DNA from: Bacteroidales bacterium UBA1208 | GTDB lineage: Bacteria > Bacteroidota > Bacteroidia > Bacteroidales > P3 | Direction of reading: 5' to 3' | Length of the DNA: 5,245 bases | Assembly (NCBI GenBank): GCA_002309955.1 | Contig: DBXQ01000012.1 | Coordinates: 294-5,538 of the forward strand | Part shown: piece after piece, positions 1 to 5,106 of the stretch | Position numbering within the stretch: position 1 is the first letter of the stretch | Layout: every line of letters starts with the position of its first letter | Position numbers and translations under genes: made by a program | The notes under the pieces: model-generated | Seen by the model: the letters and a program-made list of their open reading frames with translations, nothing else | Databases searched by the model: none | What the model was told of the DNA's origin: nothing

Positions 1-227
1 ACCTCCTTCACCATCTGAGCACCCATGTTCTCGATGCCGTTCTCCAGCTCAATCTCCTTGGCAACGGTGACGCCGTCCTTGGTGATATGGGGAGCACCGA
101 ATTTCTTGTCGATAACCACATTGCGGCCTTTAGGGCCAAGGGTCACTTTCACTGCATTAGCCAAAGCGTCAACACCTTTGCGGAGCTGCTCGCGAGCATC
201 ATTATTATAAATTATCTCTTTTGCCAT
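1..227 (-). CDS. groEL: Chaperonin GroEL (Hsp60), N-terminal part, truncated by window edge
   Basis: This is the 60-kDa chaperonin subunit that forms the double-ring cytoplasmic folding chamber, hydrolyses ATP and is capped by GroES. Seventy-five full codons plus two bases are visible; the rest (the family is about 540 aa) lies beyond the left edge. The start MAKEIIYNNDAREQLRKGVD, the nucleotide-binding stretch VTLGPKGRNVV (residues 28-38) and KFGAPHITKDGVTVAKEIEL (42-61) are near-invariant GroEL signatures, all in the equatorial domain. The ATG at 225-227 is chosen because family homology begins exactly there and a good Shine-Dalgarno sequence precedes it. groEL follows groES by 74 bases on the same strand, the usual bicistronic order. 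Identification is certain; completeness of the gene cannot be judged. Confidence 0.98.
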   Translation of the reverse strand, partial: MAKEIIYNNDAREQLRKGVDALANAVKVTLGPKGRNVVIDKKFGAPHITKDGVTVAKEIELENGIENMGAQMVKE

Positions 228-235
228 AATGATTT

Positions 236-242
236 TCCTTTC
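236..242 (-). promoter_or_regulatory. Shine-Dalgarno sequence of groEL
   Basis: Read on the minus strand, GAAAGGA lies 8 bases before the groEL ATG and matches seven consecutive bases of the extended anti-16S consensus GAAAGGAGGU. It supports the start at 227. It stands out because none of the other genes here (groES, nif3, the zinc-ribbon gene, hutH, the lipoprotein) has such a site; their leaders are merely A/T-rich, as is common in Bacteroidetes. Confidence 0.7.
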
Positions 243-272
243 TTGAGTTTGTTTTTCTGAAAATTCGAAATC

Positions 273-288
273 TTCGGATTACTCCGAA
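273..288 (-). other. Small hairpin in the groES-groEL intercistronic gap
   Basis: A perfect 6-bp inverted repeat (TTCGGA / TCCGAA) with a 4-base loop sits in the 74-base gap between groES and groEL. No U-tract follows on the minus strand, so it is not a typical intrinsic terminator. It could be an mRNA processing or stability element that lets groES and groEL be expressed at different levels. The role is inferred; only the symmetry is seen. Confidence 0.45.
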
Positions 289-301
289 TAGTTTGATTCA
301 A

Positions 302-571
302 TTAAATGATAGCGTACACGTCGCTTTCTTTCATAATCATATACTTCACACCGTCGATTTCCACCTCGGTGCCACTGTATTTGCCATACAGCACATGGTC
401 GCCCACCTTCAAGGTCATCTCATGATCCTTGGTGCCTTTGCCAACGGCAATAACCTGGCCTCTTTGGGGTTTCTCTTTTGCGGTGTCGGGGATGATGATT
501 CCCGATGCTGTCTTTTGCTCGGCTTCTGCCGGCTGAATCAGAACGCGGTCTGCTAAAGGTTGAATATTCAT
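302..571 (-). CDS. groES: Co-chaperonin GroES (Hsp10)
   Basis: This is the 10-kDa lid that forms a heptameric dome on GroEL and triggers release of substrate into the folding cage. The 89-aa product has the normal length of a short bacterial GroES. The N-terminal strand IQPLADRVLIQPAEAE is followed by the mobile loop (about residues 16-32, with hydrophobic GroEL-contacting residues III at 25-27 in ASGIIIPDTAKEKPQRG), the roof loop near 46-52, and the C-terminal core VGDHVLYGKYSGTEVEIDG (56-74) and KYMIMKESDVYAII. The ATG at 569-571 fits family homology; no Shine-Dalgarno sequence precedes it. It is first in the groES-groEL operon. The promoter is probably the sigma-54-like element at 621-637, with a leader of about 40 nt. 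No CIRCE element (HrcA operator) is visible upstream. Confidence 0.98.
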   Translation of the reverse strand: MNIQPLADRVLIQPAEAEQKTASGIIIPDTAKEKPQRGQVIAVGKGTKDHEMTLKVGDHVLYGKYSGTEVEIDGVKYMIMKESDVYAII

Positions 572-620
572 AATTCTATAATTTTTTAGTTTTTATTTCA
601 CATTTGTGCACCTCTTCCCC

Positions 621-637
621 TGCATAAACCGTGCCAA
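621..637 (-). promoter_or_regulatory. Sigma-54 (RpoN)-like -24/-12 promoter facing groES
   Basis: On the minus strand the sequence TTGGCACGGTTTATGCA matches the RpoN consensus YTGGCACG-N4-TTGCW at all specified positions except one (A for the first T of the -12 box). The diagnostic GG and GC dinucleotides are separated by exactly 10 bases. A start about 12 bases downstream of the GC would fall near 610, giving a groES leader of about 40 nt. No Bacteroidetes housekeeping -7 box (TAnnTTTG) is visible between this element and groES. Sigma-54 promoters need an ATP-dependent enhancer-binding activator; the palindrome at 650-680 is a candidate site. The match is seen; activity is inferred. Confidence 0.55.
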
Positions 638-649
638 ACCTGCCACACC

Positions 650-680
650 ATATTGTCACTGACATTATGTCACACAATAT
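650..680. promoter_or_regulatory. Nested palindrome, candidate operator or enhancer site
   Basis: On the plus strand the arms are ATATTGT (650-656), spacer CAC, TGACAT (660-665), a central T, ATGTCA (667-672), spacer C, and ACAATAT (674-680). The inner 13 bases form a perfect 6-bp palindrome and the outer arms pair perfectly over 7 bp, with slightly unequal spacers. It lies in the divergent region, centred about 55 bases upstream of the predicted groES start and 54 bases before the nif3-like ATG. Two nested dyads suggest a dimeric or double-dimeric regulator. It does not match the CIRCE sequence, and the regulator is unknown. Confidence 0.5.
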
Positions 681-719
681 TTCTTGTCTCGCCACGTTAC
701 TTATCAAAACTCCATCATC

Positions 720-1508
720 ATGACAGTATCCGAAATCATTCAATTCCTCGATAGCGAATTCCATCCCGAATACCAAGAAGACTATGACAATTCCGGTTTC
801 CTCCTCGGCAATCCTGACAGCGAATGCACTGGGGCTCTTGTCGCCCTCGACCTCACCCCTGCTGTTGTCGACGAAGCCATTTCCCTTGGCACCAACCTCA
901 TTGTCACCCATCATCCCTTCATCTTCAGCAGCATCAAACGCATCACACCTTCCAATGCCACTGGCCGTGCCATCATCACCCTTATCAAAAACGACATTGC
1001 TGTCTATGCCGCCCATACCAATCTCGACAATCTCAAAGAGGGCATCAACGGCATCCTCGCCTTCCATCTCGGGCTGACAGATTGTCACATACTACGCCCC
1101 CTTCAGGCCACTTCGTCACCTGACATCGGTGCCGGAATGATAGGTTCCCTACCCTACCCCATGCCAACCTCCGCATTTCTTGAGCAGGTGAAACTTACTC
1201 TCGGACTGCCATTTCTGCGCATCAGCGACATCGCCGCTCCTGTTGTCAGTCGTGTCGCCATCTGCGGTGGTGCGGGCAGTTTCCTCATCGACGACGCCAT
1301 CCGTCAACAGGCCGACATCTACCTCACCGGCGACATGAAATACCACGATTTCCAACGTGCCGAAGGCCGCATCACACTCGCCGACATCGGCCATTATGAA
1401 AGCGAGCAATTTGGCAAACAACTAATTTATTCTGTTATATCAAAAAAATTTAGTAATTTTGCATGTTTCATCAGCCAACAAGGCAAAAGCTTTGTCAGTT
1501 ATATTTAA
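720..1508 (+). CDS. Nif3/YbgI-family dinuclear metal-centre protein (compact form)
   Basis: The product is 262 aa from the ATG at 720. An in-frame ATG at 684 adds 12 residues (MSRHVTYQNSII) unrelated to the family, so 720, where MTVSEIIQFLDSEF begins, is preferred. The dinuclear metal ligands of the family are all present: H64 and H65 in VTHHPF, D103 in AAHTNLDN, and H225 and E229 in DIGHYESE. DNSGFLLG (24-30 region) and CGGAGSF are further signatures. E. coli YbgI (247 aa) is a toroidal hexamer; the biochemical role is not settled, and the label 'GTP cyclohydrolase 1 type 2 homolog' is by similarity only. Many Bacteroidetes relatives are about 100 aa longer because of an inserted PII/CutA-like domain; here LRPLQATSSPDIGAGMIG runs straight through that junction, so the insert is absent. 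First gene of the operon with the zinc-ribbon gene and hutH. The last 30 codons are markedly more AT-rich than the rest. Confidence 0.93.
   Translation: MTVSEIIQFLDSEFHPEYQEDYDNSGFLLGNPDSECTGALVALDLTPAVVDEAISLGTNLIVTHHPFIFSSIKRITPSNATGRAIITLIKNDIAVYAAHTNLDNLKEGINGILAFHLGLTDCHILRPLQATSSPDIGAGMIGSLPYPMPTSAFLEQVKLTLGLPFLRISDIAAPVVSRVAICGGAGSFLIDDAIRQQADIYLTGDMKYHDFQRAEGRITLADIGHYESEQFGKQLIYSVISKKFSNFACFISQQGKSFVSYI
1454..1461 (+). promoter_or_regulatory. Possible internal -7 box (TAATTTTG) in the end of the nif3-like gene
   Basis: TAATTTTG matches the Bacteroidetes -7 consensus TAnnTTTG and lies in the AT-rich tail of the nif3-like gene. A start a few bases downstream would leave a leader of about 85 nt before the zinc-ribbon gene. 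The upstream -33 region has only a weak TGTT at 1433-1436. It could provide extra transcription of the two downstream genes, but a chance match in AT-rich DNA is equally plausible. Confidence 0.2.
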
Positions 1509-1552
1509 TTGTAATTTAGAATATTAATTTATATATAAATAGTTTTCACACA

Positions 1553-2377
1553 ATGACCAAAAAAGTCACAACACCCGAAGTCACGGAACAGCCCACAGCC
1601 GAAGCTCTCCAGCAAATGTCCGAAGTCGACGTTGCCACCGAACGCCGTCTCGTAGCCCTCTATACTCTTCAGCTGGTAGATTCAGAGATTGACAAAATCA
1701 AAATCATCCGTGGCGAACTCCCCCAGGCCATCCAGGACCTCGAAGACGAGATTGCAGGTCTCCAAACCCGCATCAACAATTTCAAGGACAACATCGCCGA
1801 ACAGAATGGTAACATCGCCAAGCGCAACAACGACATCGCCGAGCATCAGGCCATGATCAAGAAGTACGAGAAACAGCAGGACAATGTGCGCAACAACCGC
1901 GAGTTTGAAGCCATCAACAAGGAAATCGAATTCCAGAACCTTGAAATCCAGCTCTGCGAACGCCGCAACCGCGACTCCAACAACAAAATCAAAGAACTTG
2001 AGCAACACATCCAAGCCGCCGAACTTCTCATCAAGAAATGCCAAGCCGAACTCGACTCCAAGAAAGCCGAACTCGACGGCATTATCGAAGAAACCAAGAA
2101 GGACGAGGTGCGCTTCCTCAACAAATCTGCCGAACAAGAGAAATACATCGACGAGCACTACCTCACTGCCTACAAGCGCATCCGCAAACAAGCCCGCAAC
2201 GGTCTTGCTGTCGTCACCATCGACCGCGACGCCTGTGGCGGCTGTTTCAGCAAAATCCCTCCCCAACGCCAAAGTGAGATTAAGATGCACAAGAAAGTTA
2301 TCGTCTGTGAACACTGTGGCCGCATGCTTGTCGACGACGACATCGCCCTCAAAGCCCAGGAACAACTCAACAAATAA
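1553..2377 (+). CDS. Coiled-coil protein with C4 zinc ribbon (DUF164/COG1579, zf-RING_7 family)
   Basis: The 274-aa product has three parts. Residues 1-30 are a polar, probably flexible tail. Residues about 35-205 are a long heptad-rich, highly charged helical hairpin (for example ELPQAIQDLEDEIAGLQTRI and IKELEQHIQAAELLIKK), including the family signature NNREFEAINKEIE at 114-126. Residues 224-258 form a zinc ribbon with C228, C231, C252 and C255 in DACGGCFSKIPPQRQ and VCEHCGRMLVD. There is no signal peptide or membrane segment, so it is cytoplasmic. Characterised relatives are Helicobacter HP0958 (RpoN chaperone, flagellar regulation) and Chlamydia CT398/CdsZ (binds RpoN and type III secretion parts); in Bacteroidetes the role is unknown. 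It starts 44 bases after the nif3-like gene, a pairing common in bacteria, and ends 28 bases before hutH, so co-transcription is likely. No Shine-Dalgarno sequence is seen. Confidence 0.93.
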   Translation: MTKKVTTPEVTEQPTAEALQQMSEVDVATERRLVALYTLQLVDSEIDKIKIIRGELPQAIQDLEDEIAGLQTRINNFKDNIAEQNGNIAKRNNDIAEHQAMIKKYEKQQDNVRNNREFEAINKEIEFQNLEIQLCERRNRDSNNKIKELEQHIQAAELLIKKCQAELDSKKAELDGIIEETKKDEVRFLNKSAEQEKYIDEHYLTAYKRIRKQARNGLAVVTIDRDACGGCFSKIPPQRQSEIKMHKKVIVCEHCGRMLVDDDIALKAQEQLNK

Positions 2378-2405
2378 TCCACATTAACGCATAAACACAT
2401 TCATT

Positions 2406-3905
2406 ATGACCCATTATATCAATCCCGACGAACGTCTCACCATCGCCAAGATTCGTGAAATCGTCGAAAGTCATCAGACCCTCGCCCTCAGCGACGAAGC
2501 CAAACGCCGCATCCAGAAATGCCGCGACTACCTCAACAAGAAAATGGAAACCCAAAAGGTACCCATCTATGGTGTCACCACCGGTTTTGGTTCCCTTTGC
2601 AACATCTCCATCAGCAAGGAACAGCTCAGCCAGCTGCAGAAGAACCTCGTCATGAGCCACGCCTGCGGTGTTGGCGACGAAGTCCCCGCCGAGGTCGTCC
2701 GTCTCATGCTTCTGCTCAAAGCCCAGAACTTCTGCTTTGGCTACAGCGGTGCACAACTCCAGACCGTTCAACGTCTTATCGACTGCTACAACAACGATGT
2801 TCTCCCCATCGTCTACCAACAGGGCAGCCTTGGTGCCAGCGGCGACCTCTGTCCCTTGGCCAACCTCATGCTTCCCGCCATCCTCGGTCTTGGCGACGTC
2901 TATTGGAAAGGCCGTCGTTGCGATGTGAAGGAAGTCTACGACCAACTTGGTTGGCAACCCATCGAACTGCAAAGCAAAGAAGGTCTCGCCCTTCTCAACG
3001 GCACCCAGTTCATGAGCAGCTACGCTGTGTGGTGTGTTCTCAAAGCCCAGCGTCTCAGCCGTCAAGCAGACATGCTCCTCTCCCTCAGCCTCGACGCTTT
3101 CGATGGCCGCATCGAGCCCTTCTACGAGAGCCTTCACATGGTGCGTCCCCACAAAGGACAGCTCGAAACTGCCGCCGCCGTCCGTCGCTACACCGAGGGC
3201 AGCCAAATCATCTCCCGCCACAAAGAACACGTTCAGGATCCCTACAGTTTCCGTTGTGCTCCCCAAGTTCACGGTGCCGCCAAGGACACCATCGCCTATG
3301 TTGCCTCCGTGGTTGAAACTGAAATCAACTCCACTACCGACAACCCCATTGTCCTTCCCGACGAAGACATGGTCATCTCCGGTGGTCACTTCCACGGTGA
3401 ACCCATGGCCATGGTGCTTGACTTCCTCGCCATTGCCGTAGCAGAACTCGGCAGCATCAGCGAGCGTCGCACCTACCAACTTATCGATGCCAAACGCGGT
3501 CTGCCCAGCTTCCTCGTTGCCAAACCCGGTCTTAATAGCGGTTTCATGATTCCCCAATACGCCGCCGCCTCCATCGTCAGCCAGAGCAAACAACTCTGCT
3601 CACCCTGCAGCGTAGACAGCATCCCAAGCAGCCAGAATCAGGAAGACCTCGTCAGCATGGGCGGCAACGCAGCCACCAAATGCTACAAGGTCATGGAAAA
3701 CACCGAGCGCGTCATGGCCATCGAACTCTTCGATGCCGCACAAGCCCTTGATTTCCGCCATCAGGAAGGCCTCAAGAGCAGCCCCTTCATCGAAAATCTC
3801 GTGGCCGACTACCGCAAAAGCGTCAACTTCGTCGACATCGACCAAATCATGTACAAACACATTCACGCAAGCGTCCGTTTCCTCCAAGAAATGAAACTTG
3901 ACTAA
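2406..3905 (+). CDS. hutH: Histidine ammonia-lyase (histidase, EC 4.3.1.3)
   Basis: It deaminates L-histidine to urocanate and ammonia in the cytoplasm, the first step of histidine degradation. The 499-aa product has full family length. The A144-S145-G146 triad in GSLGASGDLCPLANL forms the MIO electrophile by self-cyclisation. Other active-site residues line up with Pseudomonas histidase: Y55 in IYGVTTGFG, H85 in VMSHACGVG, N198 in LLNGTQ, Y280 and R283 in QDPYSFRC, and E413 in NQEDLVSMG. H85 together with E413 favours histidine over tyrosine or phenylalanine as substrate. The product probably acts as a homotetramer, as in the family. The start MTHYINPDERLTI fits Bacteroidetes homologues; no Shine-Dalgarno sequence precedes it. 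It is the last gene of the operon, 28 bases after the zinc-ribbon gene, and is followed by a strong terminator. No hutU, hutI or ftcD is adjacent. Codon third positions are strongly C-rich, which creates a long spurious antisense frame. Confidence 0.96.
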   Translation: MTHYINPDERLTIAKIREIVESHQTLALSDEAKRRIQKCRDYLNKKMETQKVPIYGVTTGFGSLCNISISKEQLSQLQKNLVMSHACGVGDEVPAEVVRLMLLLKAQNFCFGYSGAQLQTVQRLIDCYNNDVLPIVYQQGSLGASGDLCPLANLMLPAILGLGDVYWKGRRCDVKEVYDQLGWQPIELQSKEGLALLNGTQFMSSYAVWCVLKAQRLSRQADMLLSLSLDAFDGRIEPFYESLHMVRPHKGQLETAAAVRRYTEGSQIISRHKEHVQDPYSFRCAPQVHGAAKDTIAYVASVVETEINSTTDNPIVLPDEDMVISGGHFHGEPMAMVLDFLAIAVAELGSISERRTYQLIDAKRGLPSFLVAKPGLNSGFMIPQYAAASIVSQSKQLCSPCSVDSIPSSQNQEDLVSMGGNAATKCYKVMENTERVMAIELFDAAQALDFRHQEGLKSSPFIENLVADYRKSVNFVDIDQIMYKHIHASVRFLQEMKLD

Positions 3906-3926
3906 TAACACCCATTCTGTTAACTC

Positions 3927-3963
3927 AAAGAGACACTGGCCGTGTGGGTCAGTGTCTCTTTTT
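3927..3963 (+). terminator. Intrinsic terminator after hutH
   Basis: A perfect 12-bp stem (AAAGAGACACTG / CAGTGTCTCTTT) with an 11-base loop begins 22 bases after the hutH stop and ends in a run of five T (3959-3963). It closes the nif3-like/zinc-ribbon/hutH operon. The minus-strand side has only a three-base T run, so it works mainly in the plus direction. Confidence 0.93.
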
Positions 3964-3999
3964 ATCCAAGCATTCTGCGAAATTTGTCCGATGTCATTC

Positions 4000-4038
4000 A
4001 AAAAAAACAGCCTTGCAGAAAAGAAATATCTGCAAGGC
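4000..4038 (-). terminator. Intrinsic terminator of the lipoprotein gene
   Basis: On the minus strand a perfect 10-bp stem (GCCTTGCAGA / TCTGCAAGGC) with a 9-base loop is followed, after TG... at the stem base, by eight consecutive T (bases 4000-4007). It starts 27 bases after the lipoprotein stop codon. Together with the terminator at 3927-3963 it separates the two convergent transcripts. Confidence 0.92.
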
Positions 4039-4065
4039 CCAAGAATATTTATACAATAATGCTTA

Positions 4066-4845
4066 CTACTTGACGTCTTCCACCAGACGCACGGCGAAAC
4101 CGGGATAACGGTGGGCATAACACATCACCCCGATTTTACGCAAAGCATCGAAACCAAATCCCCACGCACCATTGACAAAGTCGCCTGTGGAAGTCCAATA
4201 ACGACCCTCAAACCACGTCGACTTATAAGTCGGACCTTCGCGGTAGCCCGTAGAAGGCAGGAACACGGCACCTGCGTTCTCCATCTTTTTCCACATACGG
4301 GCATCGAATTGATTGCTATCGATATAATCCATTCCGGGGAAGAACACACAGCTGTCAGGCAAAGTCCAGATATCGGGAAGGAGTATTATGCCGCGCGCAT
4401 GTCCCACTTCGGCAAAAGCATACTTCTTCTTGGCATCGGGTCTCTTTTTCATGATATATTTCCATTCATCCTTGGTCAGCGTGCGCCAATTGCCACCCAG
4501 TTTCGTACCCCAGTCCTCAAACGTGGCATAATCCTCATCCTTTTCGGTATAGAGCATGGGATTGTTTGCCGTTCCCCATCCAAAGAGGTCGATATAGCCA
4601 TGATAGTTGGGTTTGTCTATCGAGTCGTTATACCCACCGGTGACTTCAGTCTGGTTCTTGTACATGTCGAACGTTTTGGTCAACACATTATAATATACGT
4701 TACCCTTGGCAAACTTCACCTGACGGCCTTGTCCCACGGAGAATCCCCCTTCGACCATCACTTCCTTCTTGCAGCCGGTCGCAACCACGGCCAACAGAGC
4801 TAATGCAACGATTTTTGTCAGTGAAAAAGCACTTTTTTTTGTCAT
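4066..4845 (-). CDS. Lipoprotein of unknown function with a Bacteroidetes FSV..QV.FA.GN / WRTLT..EW / YW(S/T)ST domain
   Basis: The 259-aa product starts with a lipoprotein signal peptide: basic MTKK, a hydrophobic core around residues 11-22, and the lipobox VATGC with acylation at C25. It is thus exported and anchored in a membrane. The mature part has a motif series recurrent in large families of Prevotella and Bacteroides surface proteins: FSVGQGRQVKFAKGNVYYN (35-53), DLFGWGT (86-92), WRTLTKDEW (120-128), GIILLPDIW (152-160), GAVFLPSTGYR (192-202), GRYWTST (214-220) and GFAVRLV (249-255). The WR.LT..EW and YW.ST pattern resembles the Fibrobacter major paralogous domain (TIGR02145), related to the FGE-sulfatase/C-type-lectin-like fold; this relation is inferred. 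No catalytic residues are recognised; a binding role is possible. The gene ends in tandem stops (TAG TAA), has its own promoter and terminator, and appears monocistronic. Eight A in a row span codons 2-5. Confidence 0.88.
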   Translation of the reverse strand: MTKKSAFSLTKIVALALLAVVATGCKKEVMVEGGFSVGQGRQVKFAKGNVYYNVLTKTFDMYKNQTEVTGGYNDSIDKPNYHGYIDLFGWGTANNPMLYTEKDEDYATFEDWGTKLGGNWRTLTKDEWKYIMKKRPDAKKKYAFAEVGHARGIILLPDIWTLPDSCVFFPGMDYIDSNQFDARMWKKMENAGAVFLPSTGYREGPTYKSTWFEGRYWTSTGDFVNGAWGFGFDALRKIGVMCYAHRYPGFAVRLVEDVK

Positions 4846-4856
4846 AATAATATCTG

Positions 4857-4882
4857 TTAATGTCGGACTCTAAATTAATGTC
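4857..4882 (-). repeat. Short direct repeat in the lipoprotein leader
   Basis: GACATTAA (minus strand) occurs twice, at 4875-4882 and 4857-4864, 18 bases apart start to start, just before the lipoprotein start codon. It lies downstream of the predicted transcription start, so it would be in the mRNA leader. It could be a half-site pair for a regulator, or chance in AT-rich DNA. Confidence 0.25.
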
Positions 4883-4948
4883 TTATAACACCATAGTGCA
4901 GCGAGAACCCACCACCGACGCTACGGATTCGTTTTATTTTTACAACTG

Positions 4949-4956
4949 CAAAGATA
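4949..4956 (-). promoter_or_regulatory. Bacteroidetes-type -7 promoter box of the lipoprotein gene
   Basis: TATCTTTG on the minus strand is a perfect match to the Bacteroidetes primary-sigma -7 consensus TAnnTTTG. Transcription would start near 4942-4945, leaving a leader of about 100 nt before the ATG at 4845. A nine-base A run (minus strand) lies just upstream of the box and another A/T-rich stretch further up; no clear TTTG -33 box is seen at the usual spacing. Confidence 0.7.
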
Positions 4957-5053
4957 CAATTTTTTTTTGAATTAAGTTTTTTTTCTTGTCTTGACTGCAT
5001 GACTTGTTGTCCAAAACAGAATGGCTATTCTCTTTCCATGCCTTCGCTTCTCT

Positions 5054-5099
5054 ATTGATTGTAGAAAAACTGTTCTACGGTTGTTCAACCCAAATCAAT
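5054..5099. other. Compact three-way-junction fold (two hairpins inside an outer stem)
   Basis: Within 46 bases, ATTGATT (5054-5060) pairs with AATCAAT (5093-5099) to enclose two hairpins placed end to end: GTAGAA/TTCTAC (5061-5066 with 5073-5078, loop AAACTG) and GGTTG/CAACC (5079-5083 with 5086-5090, a 2-base loop, or 4 bp with a GTTC loop). Only two bases (5091-5092) are unpaired at the junction. All pairs are Watson-Crick, so the fold works on either strand and as DNA. It could be part of a small RNA, an untranslated region, or a repeated or mobile intergenic element; nothing in the window decides between these. Confidence 0.45.
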
Positions 5100-5106
5100 C
5101 ATCAGG

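Noticed and set aside
684..719. Upstream ATG extending the nif3-like protein by 12 residues
   Set aside because: The added residues have no counterpart at family N-termini, and the extension would run close to the palindrome region; the ATG at 720 fits homology.
572..719. CIRCE/HrcA operator or a sigma-32-type heat-shock promoter for groES
   Set aside because: I looked for TTAGCACTC-N9-GAGTGCTAA on both strands and found no match; the visible palindrome has a different sequence.
576..1088. Minus-strand frame of 170 codons across the groES upstream region and the start of the nif3-like gene
   Set aside because: It covers the divergent control region and is the shadow of a well-supported plus-strand gene; no recognisable domain.
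1682..2365. Antisense open frame of 227 codons opposite the zinc-ribbon gene
   Set aside because: Same cause; its F/V/D/L-rich pattern mirrors the coiled-coil heptads of the sense protein.
2367..3593. Antisense open frame of 408 codons opposite hutH
   Set aside because: It is a by-product of strongly C-ending codons in hutH, which remove stops from one antisense frame. Its translation is low-complexity, rich in G, D, E, V and A, and the sense strand is a clear enzyme with all catalytic residues.
4111..4803. Plus-strand frame of 230 codons opposite the lipoprotein
   Set aside because: The minus strand has a signal peptide, lipobox, family motifs, promoter and terminator; the plus frame has none of these.
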